DNA from: Alphaproteobacteria bacterium
GTDB lineage: Bacteria; Pseudomonadota; Alphaproteobacteria; Micavibrionales; Micavibrionaceae
Assembly: GCA_021775995.1 (NCBI GenBank)
Contig: JAJFGS010000013.1
Span: 124,001 to 188,000 of the forward strand
Reading direction: 5' to 3'
Length of the DNA: 64,000 nucleotides
The translations under genes and the position numbers were made by a program. The notes beneath the pieces are model-generated. The model did no database searches. It saw nothing but the letters and a program-made list of their open reading frames with translations, and had not been told where the DNA came from. Below are positions 35,241 to 43,850 of this stretch, one piece after another (the stretch's first letter is position 1; every line of letters starts with the position of its first letter).

Positions 35241-36389
35241 TTAAAGAACAGCTGGTGCAGGAGCCGTAGGAGTATTCGTTGCAGCAACTTCTTCAGGTTC
35301 CGTTCCAGCAGGTTGTTGCTTACTATTAAAGCTTGCTGTTGTATCTACTTTTCCAGTCGCACCATCAGCAGGTTTACTAAATGATGTTTGATTTGCTGAT
35401 GAAGGCGTTTTTGGCTCTTTGACTTCAATACGTTTACCACCTATAGCTTCAAATTTATCTCCAAGCCGCTCTAGTGCGGGCCCGACACGATCTTTATATT
35501 TATCTATGACATAAGCATATGATTTATCTTCTAGCTTTCCACCTAAAAACTCTACAGTTTTTGCGAGATAGTTCGACATCTCTCCCATGGCTTGCCCCTG
35601 TTCGCTATTAGGGTCTATATTTAGGTTAGCCATGAGGTTCGAGACGGCAGCTCCTGGGCCAGCATGAAAAATATCGCTTATAAATTGAAACGCTATCTTC
35701 ATATCGAAGTTTGCGAAGGCTGAAAGATTTCCACCAGCAGCCGTTACAGCGGCAAGTAAGTCAGTTTTTTGTGCTTGTTCGTTTGCGCTAAGCCTTGTTA
35801 TATTTTTATCAAATTCACTTGTGTCCGCGTTTGGGTCATCCTTTAAAGCATCTTCACGTGCTTGTTTTGCCTCTATAAGTGCTTTTTCTGTTTTAGAATA
35901 GATGATGGCTGAACTTAAAGCCTTGTCTAGTTTGTCAAAACCCTGACCTGTTTTACCGTCTATTCCATCGTTTGCAATTCTATTTAAAATATCTGAAAGA
36001 GGGCCGCGATCTTCCGGGTCAATAGTTTTGAGTGCCGCAGACATAGAATGTTCACCACCTAAACTGTTCACCAGATGATTTGAAAATTCTGGGTTATAAG
36101 CAATGGCGTTTGATAAAGCGCCTTGGACTTGTCCTCCGGCATTATCAATTGAAGTTAATAGTTTATTTATTCCCGGTTCATGTGGACTAAGAGAAGATAG
36201 TTCTTTTCTTAACAGACCATAGCGTGCGTTTGGTGCAGTATTACGAAGATCTTCTGAGAGTTTTGGAAGAGTTTCAATGGCGGCTTGTTTAAATTTTACA
36301 GGGTCTTCTGGTTTACCAAAACCAAACCAAGCTCTGGTTCCACCAATTTCCTCATATCTTGCTAAAATATTGTCTAATAAATTTGCCAT
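35241..36389 (-). CDS. large Ala/Asn-rich orphan protein 1
   Basis: 382 residues, no signal peptide or membrane span. Mostly helical for 1-320, with short motifs such as FGFGKPEDPVKFKQAA and GPALERLGDKFEAIGGK. From about 325 it becomes a disordered Pro/Thr/Ala/Ser tail (KEPKTPSSANQTS to TPAPAVL). No family recognised. It lies in the same orientation as the 462-residue orphan at 36818, with which it shares a similar style of composition. A pair of structural or secreted proteins is possible, but nothing proves it. Confidence 0.6.
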   Translation of the reverse strand: MANLLDNILARYEEIGGTRAWFGFGKPEDPVKFKQAAIETLPKLSEDLRNTAPNARYGLLRKELSSLSPHEPGINKLLTSIDNAGGQVQGALSNAIAYNPEFSNHLVNSLGGEHSMSAALKTIDPEDRGPLSDILNRIANDGIDGKTGQGFDKLDKALSSAIIYSKTEKALIEAKQAREDALKDDPNADTSEFDKNITRLSANEQAQKTDLLAAVTAAGGNLSAFANFDMKIAFQFISDIFHAGPGAAVSNLMANLNIDPNSEQGQAMGEMSNYLAKTVEFLGGKLEDKSYAYVIDKYKDRVGPALERLGDKFEAIGGKRIEVKEPKTPSSANQTSFSKPADGATGKVDTTASFNSKQQPAGTEPEEVAATNTPTAPAPAVL

Positions 36390-36763
36390 TTTTTTCTTTG
36401 CTCTTAATTCAATTTCTCTATTTGATAACTCATTCTACTAAACTGTTGCTTTTTGACGCAAATAAACCTGTTTTTATTATAGTTTTCAATGGTTTACAAA
36501 GGATTAAGATTTTCAAAATATTTGCGATATTTTTAGTTTTTTTTGCTGTTTTTGAGGCAGTTTTTTCAGTCAAATGAAATGATGATGTCATCCCCGTGGC
36601 TTGCGAAGCAAGCTTAAACAACGGGGATCTGCAAAGCTTTTCTCTGCATTATTTGTTTTGCTAGATACCCGCACAAGGCGGGTATGACGGTTTTGGGGTG
36701 GCGGGTATGACGGTTTTGGGGTGACGGGTATGACGGTGAGGTGATGTGGTCGATATTTAGGCA
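36390..36763. repeat. non-coding stretch with class C repeats
   Basis: No gene. 36589-36637 holds a long interrupted inverted repeat (ATCCCCGT ... ACGGGGAT). 36664-36690 has GATACCCGCACAAGGCGGGTATGA-type sequence (arms TACCCGC and GCGGGTA), and GCGGGTATGACGGTTTTGGG then repeats in tandem to about 36736. These are dispersed intergenic repeats, not protein coding. Confidence 0.75.
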
Positions 36764-36791
36764 TAAAAAAAGCCACTTATTTAAGCGGCTT
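36764..36791 (-). terminator. terminator of the 462-residue orphan gene
   Basis: Arms at 36771-36778 and 36783-36790 (one wobble pair) with a 4-nt loop, followed on the minus strand by six or more T. Confidence 0.85.
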
Positions 36792-36817
36792 TTGTTTTGA
36801 ATTAATGAAAGCTTGCT

Positions 36818-38206
36818 TTAATTATTCATTGCAAAGGTAGGAGCTCCTGCAAGCTGTATTGAATTTGTAGGTGATCCATTAGAAGAAGCGGCACCTGTAA
36901 ATTGTTCTTTTGCAAGTTTTACGGCCTGAACAATATAAGAGTTATCAATACCATTATTTTCACCGAAGACTTTTATTCCAAGTTCTCTAACGCCTTCTCT
37001 CCATGCTGTGCCTACTGTGGCATATCCAGCCAAGCCAAATACAGCACTAGCGGTTTCACCAACGCCTGCAACAAGCTCTGTCGTAGCTTTAGCAAAATCA
37101 CCTTTGATTAAATGACTACCCGTTTTATATAAAGAATCGCCTGCGGCTGCGAAAGCTCCCACACCAGGGACTGATTTTGAAGCAAACATTGCCGTACCTT
37201 GTCCAATGGTTTTTACAGCGAGGGGTGTTGCTAAAGTACTTGCTCCTAAAACTGTCGCTTCTTGAGCGAACCCATCAACTAAATCTGTTGGTTTGGTGAT
37301 TGTTTCTTCACCTGTTGCTGTATCCAAAGTGCCTGCCTCTGCTTCGTCTGGTCTAAGGGCAAGTGTTGCTGCGCCGCCTACAGTTCCTAGGATCGCAAGG
37401 TGTTTTCCTATGAATGGTATTTTACTCATTAGTTTCGATAGACGCGAAGGTTTAGCAGTTTTGATTGTAGCATTACCATCTGGAACACGACCACCTCGAG
37501 CACCACTGCCATCTGGGGTACCGCCACCACTTGGTGTATTAGTTGTTGATTCACCACCACCAGAAAATTTTTGATAAAGTTTTTTTGTATCACTCCAAAG
37601 TTTTTTTACGCCACCATATTCTTTTACGCCATATAGTGCTGTACCTGCTCCTAAAACTGTTGCGCCAGTATGTGTATCATCTTCAAACCCAATACCAGTG
37701 AGTCCTTTTGTTGTTGCACCTATGGCATTAACGCCGACTTTTAATCCTGTTGCTTCACCATTCTCCGTTAATCTGTCTTCTAATCGTGAAAATTTACTAC
37801 TGCTTTTGGCTTTATCACCTAATTCTGAAATCTTGCCATTTAGCCACTGACTTTCAATACCGACTAAACCAAGAAGTTCCCTGATTGCAGTAAGAAAGCC
37901 ATGTATTCCTCCTATCGTATTTTGTTCAGCCTCAATTTTACCGACATCTGTCCATAGTTCATTGGCAGCTCCACCAACTATTCCATCTTTTCCTCTGAGA
38001 ATGGTTTCAGCTCCTATACCAAGGCCGCCCCATTTTAGAACTTTTCCGAACAAACCATTTTCTTTTGCAAGAGCCTCTATGCCTTCTTCTGCGGTCATGG
38101 CGCCTGTTCTCACTGCAGACTTAATCTGTGAGGTTTTACTCCCAAAGAACCCAAATATTTTTGATGATAATCCTAAAGCGGTTCTTCCTATCCATCCTGC
38201 TGCCAT
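36818..38206 (-). CDS. large Gly/Ala-rich orphan protein 2 with hydrophobic segments
   Basis: 462 residues. Gly/Ala-rich hydrophobic stretches (WGGLGIGAETIL, HLAILGTVGGAATLAL, VPGVGAFAAAG, AVFGLAGYATVG) alternate with charged helices and a Gly/Ser/Thr-rich linker at about 215-245. No signal peptide. The mix recalls proteins that insert into membranes after export, but no toxin or effector motif is seen. It has its own terminator and is followed, on the same strand, by the 382-residue orphan. Function unknown. Confidence 0.6.
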   Translation of the reverse strand: MAAGWIGRTALGLSSKIFGFFGSKTSQIKSAVRTGAMTAEEGIEALAKENGLFGKVLKWGGLGIGAETILRGKDGIVGGAANELWTDVGKIEAEQNTIGGIHGFLTAIRELLGLVGIESQWLNGKISELGDKAKSSSKFSRLEDRLTENGEATGLKVGVNAIGATTKGLTGIGFEDDTHTGATVLGAGTALYGVKEYGGVKKLWSDTKKLYQKFSGGGESTTNTPSGGGTPDGSGARGGRVPDGNATIKTAKPSRLSKLMSKIPFIGKHLAILGTVGGAATLALRPDEAEAGTLDTATGEETITKPTDLVDGFAQEATVLGASTLATPLAVKTIGQGTAMFASKSVPGVGAFAAAGDSLYKTGSHLIKGDFAKATTELVAGVGETASAVFGLAGYATVGTAWREGVRELGIKVFGENNGIDNSYIVQAVKLAKEQFTGAASSNGSPTNSIQLAGAPTFAMNN

Positions 38207-38869
38207 TTTTTCTCCTACTACCTTGTGGTTAAAATTTACTTCTTTAATTCTTGTCTAAATTATATCGAATTTACTGATTTATTTACAAATTAGCTCTAAT
38301 TTACCAATTAATTCAGTGTGTTAGAGTGTTTCGATTATAATCCATTTTCCCTTCTTTTTAGATCCCCGCCTTCGCAGGGATGATGTTGGAGGGAACTTGC
38401 CCCAATTATATGAAAATAAGGTTAACAAAAGGTTAATAAAGCCCGTTTTTGGCAGTTTTTAAGGGGTTTTGGAGGGTTTGAGTGGTGTGTTTTAGGAGGG
38501 AGATCCCCGCCTTCGCGGGGATGACAGGAAAGCGCGGGGATGACAGGAGAGTGCGGGGATGACAAGGGAGGAGGTAAGGCAAATGTAACCCCGTATTTAT
38601 TACGGGGTCTGTTCGTTTTTGGTGGAGACCCCGCAACAAGTGCGGGGTTGCTGTCAAATTCTTGTCATTGCGAGGAGACCTATTACAAGGTCGACGCGGC
38701 AATCTATTCGCTTAATGTTCTCTGGATTGCCGCAGTCGCTAACGCTCCTTCGCAATGACAAAGAAGGGGGAGCGTCCTTCGGCTTGCCGACATGACGGCC
38801 AGTTTATAGAATACGCGTAGCGCGTTTACGCGCCTGAGCGCACTTAAATTTTGTGTAGCAAAATTTAAA
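38207..38869. repeat. 660-bp nest of dispersed repeats
   Basis: No gene. Class C: GATCCCCGCCTTCGC(A/G)GGGATGA at 38361-38383 and 38502-38525, then GCGGGGATGACAGGA units in tandem to about 38562; ACCCCG/CGGGGT hairpins at 38588-38647. Class A: a full copy at 38664-38760 with inner arms GCGGCAATC and GGATTGCCGC. Several repeat families have landed on each other, suggesting a tolerated insertion site. Confidence 0.85.
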
Positions 38870-40519
38870 CTAATGCCAGAAATGGCGCATACCTGTATAG
38901 GCCATCGCCAAACCACGTTCATTGGCGGCTTCAATGACTTCTTCATCACGAATCGAGCCACCCGGTTGGATAATTGCGGTGACGCCAGCTTCGGCGGCGG
39001 CAATCATGCCATCCGCAAAGGGGAAGTAGGCATCGGAAGCGACAACCGACCCTATGGTAAGTGATTCTGGGAGTCCTGCTTTTTCAGCAGCGTCTTGAGC
39101 TTTGATTGCGGCGATACGGCTGGAATCAAGGCGGTTCATTTGACCTGCGCCAATGCCGACTGTCGCACCGTTTTTGGCATAGACAATAGCATTTGATTTA
39201 ACGCGTTTAGCGACCTTGAAAGCAAACAACATGTCATGAAGTTCTTCTTCGGTTGGTTCGCGTTCGGTGACGACTTTTAAATCCTCTAAGCCGACAACGC
39301 CAAAGTTATTATCTTGCACCAATAATCCGCCTGCGACACGGGTGACCATGCGGCGTTTTTCGCGAACGTCTGGCATTGCTCCTGTGGTTAAGACGCGAAG
39401 GTTTTTCTTTTCTTTTAAAATATTGGCTGCGCCCGCTTCGATATCGGGGGCGATGATAACTTCGCTGAAAATTTTAATAATCTCTTTCGCAACATCGGCA
39501 GTCAGGGTGCGGTTCAGCGCAATGATTCCGCCAAAGGCACTGACGGAGTCACAGAGGAGGGCTTGTTTATAGGCATCTAAAACAGTACCGCCCATGGCGA
39601 CGCCACAAGGATTAGCGTGCTTTATAATGGCTACTGCGGGTTCATCAAATTCAGCCACGGTTTCAAAAGCGGCGTCTGTATCATTGATATTATTATAAGA
39701 AAGTTCTTTGCCTTGAATCTGTGTGGCCGTTGTTATGCCTGGTCTGTTGGAGCCATCGATACTATAAAGTGCGGCACTTTGGTGAGGGTTTTCGCCATAG
39801 CGTAACGGTTGTTTTAATGTACCAGAAAAACTAATGCGGCGCGGGAAGTCATCACTTTTGATTTGTTGACCAAACCAACTCGAGATATTGGAATCATAGG
39901 TGGCTGTCATCGCGTAAGCATTGGCGGCTAATTTTTGACGGAGTTTATAAGTTGTTGCCCCATTATGGGCGCGCATGTCATTCAAGACAGCTTGGTAATC
40001 TTGTGGGTCAGTTACAACGGCAACAAATTCATGATTCTTCGCCGCAGAGCGGATCATGGCTGGTCCACCAATATCAATATTTTCAATACAAGTGTCATAG
40101 TCCGCACCGCTGGAAACAGTTTCAATGAAGGGGTAAAGATTCACAACGACAAGGTCGATATCACTAATCCCATGCTCTTTTTGGGATTTGATGTGGTTTT
40201 TATTGTCACGACGGGAAAGAATACCGCCATGCACAGTAGGGTGAAGAGTCTTAATACGCCCATCCATCATTTCTGGAAAGCCTGTATGTTCAGACACATC
40301 TTTAACATCGAGACCTGCGTCTTTTATGGCTTTAGATGTGCCGCCAGTGGAAAGAATTTCAACGCCGTGTGCGGCGAGCTCTTTCGCAAATTCAATCAAG
40401 CCTTCTTTGTCAGAGACAGAAAGGAGGGCACGTTTAATTTTTACTTCACGTGGGTCACGAATAGTCTTTGATTTACTTTTGGATGTTGGGGCAGATTTCT
40501 TTTCAGCAGCATTAGACAT
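38870..40519 (-). CDS. purH: bifunctional AICAR transformylase/IMP cyclohydrolase
   Basis: 549 residues. Final two steps of IMP synthesis. N-terminal MGS-like cyclohydrolase: [34 protein letters not shown] and [17 protein letters not shown]-terminal transformylase: [26 protein letters not shown] with the catalytic Lys-His pair, and [13 protein letters not shown] 25-residue Lys/Ser-rich extension precedes the core. It uses 10-formyl-THF, a folD product. Confidence 0.96.
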   Translation of the reverse strand: MSNAAEKKSAPTSKSKSKTIRDPREVKIKRALLSVSDKEGLIEFAKELAAHGVEILSTGGTSKAIKDAGLDVKDVSEHTGFPEMMDGRIKTLHPTVHGGILSRRDNKNHIKSQKEHGISDIDLVVVNLYPFIETVSSGADYDTCIENIDIGGPAMIRSAAKNHEFVAVVTDPQDYQAVLNDMRAHNGATTYKLRQKLAANAYAMTATYDSNISSWFGQQIKSDDFPRRISFSGTLKQPLRYGENPHQSAALYSIDGSNRPGITTATQIQGKELSYNNINDTDAAFETVAEFDEPAVAIIKHANPCGVAMGGTVLDAYKQALLCDSVSAFGGIIALNRTLTADVAKEIIKIFSEVIIAPDIEAGAANILKEKKNLRVLTTGAMPDVREKRRMVTRVAGGLLVQDNNFGVVGLEDLKVVTEREPTEEELHDMLFAFKVAKRVKSNAIVYAKNGATVGIGAGQMNRLDSSRIAAIKAQDAAEKAGLPESLTIGSVVASDAYFPFADGMIAAAEAGVTAIIQPGGSIRDEEVIEAANERGLAMAYTGMRHFWH

Positions 40520-40615
40520 AGTTAATCCATTGATATTATTAAATTACAGAGGATTTATAACCTATGGGGCGATGTAAGCAAGCCTTTATAAGTCGGTATT
40601 AATATAAGTATGTAT

Positions 40616-41329
40616 TTAACCGTGAGCGGTGCCCGTAAGGGCACCTTTCTCAATCACTTCAATGACTTCCGGACATTTCATAAGAAACTCAATACGGCCC
40701 TCAGTTTGCGATTTAATGGATATATCGAAGTCGTAGCTCTGCGCTAAAACGCTAATCGCATAAGGATGAACAAGACGGGGATCGAGATCATCAGGATCTA
40801 TTGTTTGCTTAAGAGCATCTTCAACTTGGTCACGTATAACGGCGTCTTCACCTTCAGCAATAATAATGCTGTGACCTTCATCATCGCCCGTTGTTGGACG
40901 AACTGAAATATAGCCACCTTTGGGTAGGGCTTCCATTGCGAGCATCATGGCGCACATCAACATTTTGCAGTAACCAGGTGGTAGAGTTTTAGGACCTAAG
41001 TTACCGAAAGGATCCCATGTCTGGCTGTGTTTTCCTTCGCCTTTAATAAGCGCTCCAAAAATCTTTTGAACATCTTCTGGTTTGATGTTGGGATCACGTC
41101 CCCCTGCGCCATAGGCAAGACGAAAGGCAGCGAGCTTGGCGGCTGATTGTTCCGCGCTATAAGCAACAAGTTCTAAACCATCATCAAGTCCATCCGCGCC
41201 CATTTCTTGCATGAGCTCAATACCATTGTTAATGGCACCGACAGGGCTAATGATGTCATGACAAATACGTGAAGCCAGAAGCTCCATTATATCGGCAATT
41301 TTTTTATTGTTTTCTTTATCGTCAGGCAT
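40616..41329 (-). CDS. chpT: ChpT-like histidine phosphotransferase
   Basis: 237 residues from the ATG at 41329, which follows a GGGGGA site. The helix LLASRICHDIISPVGAINNGIEL carries the phospho-accepting His24, and a degenerate ATPase-like domain follows (about 95-225). ChpT passes phosphate from the CckA kinase to the response regulators CtrA and CpdR in Alphaproteobacteria, controlling cell cycle, motility and, in Rhodobacter, GTA release. This is the best taxonomic marker in the window. Any link to the particle cassette here is speculation. Confidence 0.88.
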   Translation of the reverse strand: MPDDKENNKKIADIMELLASRICHDIISPVGAINNGIELMQEMGADGLDDGLELVAYSAEQSAAKLAAFRLAYGAGGRDPNIKPEDVQKIFGALIKGEGKHSQTWDPFGNLGPKTLPPGYCKMLMCAMMLAMEALPKGGYISVRPTTGDDEGHSIIIAEGEDAVIRDQVEDALKQTIDPDDLDPRLVHPYAISVLAQSYDFDISIKSQTEGRIEFLMKCPEVIEVIEKGALTGTAHG

Positions 41330-41359
41330 GTTTGTTTCCCCCTTTTTGAAAAAGAATTT

Positions 41360-41387
41360 TACCACTAAGGCATGGAGACACCAAGGA
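41360..41387. repeat. class D repeat, copy 1
   Basis: ACCACTAAGGCATGGAGACACCAAGG, related to 45594-45619 and 58593-58619. It lies just upstream of chpT. Confidence 0.75.
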
Positions 41388-41397
41388 ATATTAAAAT

Positions 41398-41470
41398 AAA
41401 ACCGCTACGTACGCCATGAGCGCAACGATGAATTGTAAATACGCCGTGATCGTTGTGAACGTTGCGGTTT
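41398..41470 (-). terminator. long bipartite stem-loop after the galU-phosphomannomutase operon
   Basis: Outer arms AAACCGC (41398-41404) and GCGGTTT (41464-41470); inner arms CAACGAT (41423-41429) and ATCGTTG (41449-41455). On the minus strand it is followed by TTTATTTT, so it can terminate the operon. Its length is unusual for a simple terminator. Confidence 0.55.
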
Positions 41471-41486
41471 AATCATTGTTAAAATT

Positions 41487-42902
41487 TTAAAATTTGAATT
41501 TAACACCGACTTTAGCCACTTCGTTTTCTACCATTTGCTTTAGTTCTAATAGTTTTGCCTCACTATCGGCTTCAACGCGGCTGACCAGAGCGTTTTGTGT
41601 GTTGGAGGGGCGCAATAACCACCAGCCATTGGGTGTTGTTATGCGAACGCCATCAATGTCATTAATTTGAAAATTATCATTGGCCTGTGGTTTTAGATTT
41701 TTGGCAATCTGTGGAACAATGCCAAATTTTATAGCTTCATCCACTTCAATACGTACCTCTGGTGTATTAAATAATTTTGGTAAGTGATCCAGTAAAGATG
41801 AGAATGGCTTGTCAGTTGCGGCGATTGAGTTCATAAGGCGAATAGAACAATAAAGTGCATCATCAAATCCATAGTAACCATCTTTAAAAAAGATGTGCCC
41901 ACTGAGTTCGCCAGCAAGTGGTGAATTTTCAATCATCATTTTTGATTTTACAAGAGAGTGCCCTGTGTTCCACATAATGGCACGACCACCCATACGTTCA
42001 ATTTCATCAAACATAATTTGAGAACATTTTACATCGCCGATAATGGCTGCGCCAGGGTTGCGTGATAAAACATCTTTGGCATAGATGGTCATTAAGGCAT
42101 CGCAACGAATAACCGTGCCCTTTTCATCAACGGTGCCTATGCGGTCACCATCACCGTCAAAGGCAATGCCAAGATCAAATTTATTTTCAAGAACTGCTTT
42201 TTGCAAATCAATAAGGTTGTGATCGACCGTAGGGTCAGGATGATGGTTAGGAAACGTACCATCAATGTCATCATATAAAAGAATATGTTTTCCAGGTAGC
42301 TTTGCCACAAGACGACGGAGGACTTCACCTGCCGCGCCATTACCATTATCCCAAACAATGTTGAGCGGTCGTGTTGTGGTTAAGTCTTTTAATAAACGTT
42401 CAACATATTCATCTTGAATATCGAGTTTTGTTAAAGTGCCTTCGCCCCCATCTTTCATTGAGACGAAATCACCATTTTCGGCAATCTTTCCTAGTTCTTG
42501 AACAGACTCACCGAAGAAGGAGGCTTTTTGTAATGTCATTTTAAAGCCGTTATATTCTGATGGGTTGTGCGACCCTGTAATCATGATGCCGCCATCAGCA
42601 TTGCGGTCTTTTACCGCAAAATAAAGCATCGGTGTGGGACCGAGACCAATATCTTCTACATCAACGCCAGTAGAGAGTAATCCTTTGATAAGGTTTTCTG
42701 CAAAAGTAGGAGAGCTTTCGCGACCATCATAAGCAACACAAACTTTATGTGTGCTACCTTGGCTTTTTTCACGTTTAATGATTGTGCCGAACGCACAACC
42801 AATCGCAAGAGCATCATCTTGATTTAAAGTGTCGCCAACGATGCCGCGAATATCATATTCACGTAAAACGCTGTTGTTAAATTTATGCGGCTTTTGAATC
42901 AT
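41487..42902 (-). CDS. phosphomannomutase/phosphoglucomutase
   Basis: 471 residues of the alpha-D-phosphohexomutase family. Catalytic phosphoserine in GIMITGSHNPSEYNG, metal loop FDGDGDRIG, sugar-binding GELSGHIFF and phosphate-binding RPSNTQNALVSR. It interconverts hexose 1- and 6-phosphates, likely mannose and glucose (AlgC/ManB type), for surface polysaccharide. It overlaps galU by 20 nt, so the two are coupled. Confidence 0.92.
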   Translation of the reverse strand: MIQKPHKFNNSVLREYDIRGIVGDTLNQDDALAIGCAFGTIIKREKSQGSTHKVCVAYDGRESSPTFAENLIKGLLSTGVDVEDIGLGPTPMLYFAVKDRNADGGIMITGSHNPSEYNGFKMTLQKASFFGESVQELGKIAENGDFVSMKDGGEGTLTKLDIQDEYVERLLKDLTTTRPLNIVWDNGNGAAGEVLRRLVAKLPGKHILLYDDIDGTFPNHHPDPTVDHNLIDLQKAVLENKFDLGIAFDGDGDRIGTVDEKGTVIRCDALMTIYAKDVLSRNPGAAIIGDVKCSQIMFDEIERMGGRAIMWNTGHSLVKSKMMIENSPLAGELSGHIFFKDGYYGFDDALYCSIRLMNSIAATDKPFSSLLDHLPKLFNTPEVRIEVDEAIKFGIVPQIAKNLKPQANDNFQINDIDGVRITTPNGWWLLRPSNTQNALVSRVEADSEAKLLELKQMVENEVAKVGVKFKF

Positions 42903-43779
42903 TTGAGCCGTAATTTTCTATGATTTGTTTAACGTCGTTACCTATTTCTTCATCGGCAAGGCCGTAGGCTATATTGGCTTCGATAAAGCCAAGACGTGAA
43001 CCACAATCATAATGGTTACCTTTAAATTTTAAGCCATGAAAGGCTTGGTCACCAATAAGTTTTGCCATAGAATCTGTTAATTGAATTTCATTGCCTGCCC
43101 CTGTTTCAAAGGCCGCCAAGTAATCAAGAACTTCAGGCTGGAGAATGTAACGTCCGACAACAGATAGAGTGGAGGGCGCTTTGTCTGGGGCGGGTTTTTC
43201 AATTACTCCTTTGACCTCGACAACGTTTCCATTTTCTTTGCCAATATCAACAATACCGTATTTATTGGTTTCTTCGCGCGGTACGTCTTTAACAGCAATA
43301 ACGTTGCCGCCATTTTCGTTATAAGTATCCATCATTTGTGCCAAGCACCCTTTGCCATTTAAAACCAAATCATCTGGCAATAAAATTGCAAAAGGGTCAT
43401 TGCCAATTAATTTTCTGGCACACCAAATAGCGTGACCCAAGCCGAGAGGTTTTGCTTGGCGTGTTGTAAATAGCTTTCCTTCGGGCATTTGAGAGTCGCG
43501 TACTTTTTCAAGCATTTCATCTTTGCCGCGAGATTCTAGCGTTTTCATTAATTCGGGCTGATAATCAAAATGCTCTTGCAGCATATTTTTATAACGCCCT
43601 GTTACAAATATAAATTCTTCAATGCCAGCATCGCGCGCTTCTTCATAAACATGTTGGATCAGAGGGCGGTCACCAATAGGTAACATCTCTTTTGGCATGA
43701 CCTTGGTTGCAGGCAGGAATCGAGTGCCTAACCCTGCAACAGGAAAAACAGCTTTTCTTACGGGTTTAATATCAGGCAT
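42883..43779 (-). CDS. galU: UTP-glucose-1-phosphate uridylyltransferase
   Basis: 298 residues. Nucleotide-binding opening VFPVAGLGTRFLPATKVMPKEMLPI, then PLIQHVYEEA, and a VIEKPAPDKAPS segment typical of GalU. It makes UDP-glucose for envelope glycans from the glucose 1-phosphate supplied by the mutase encoded directly downstream. Divergent from the M24 peptidase gene. Confidence 0.95.
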   Translation of the reverse strand: MPDIKPVRKAVFPVAGLGTRFLPATKVMPKEMLPIGDRPLIQHVYEEARDAGIEEFIFVTGRYKNMLQEHFDYQPELMKTLESRGKDEMLEKVRDSQMPEGKLFTTRQAKPLGLGHAIWCARKLIGNDPFAILLPDDLVLNGKGCLAQMMDTYNENGGNVIAVKDVPREETNKYGIVDIGKENGNVVEVKGVIEKPAPDKAPSTLSVVGRYILQPEVLDYLAAFETGAGNEIQLTDSMAKLIGDQAFHGLKFKGNHYDCGSRLGFIEANIAYGLADEEIGNDVKQIIENYGSNDSKAA

Positions 43780-43850
43780 AATAGACTTAATCTCTTAACA
43801 GTTTGATTTGAAATTGTTTCAAGCCAAATTCTTATAGAAAGTGTGAGTAA

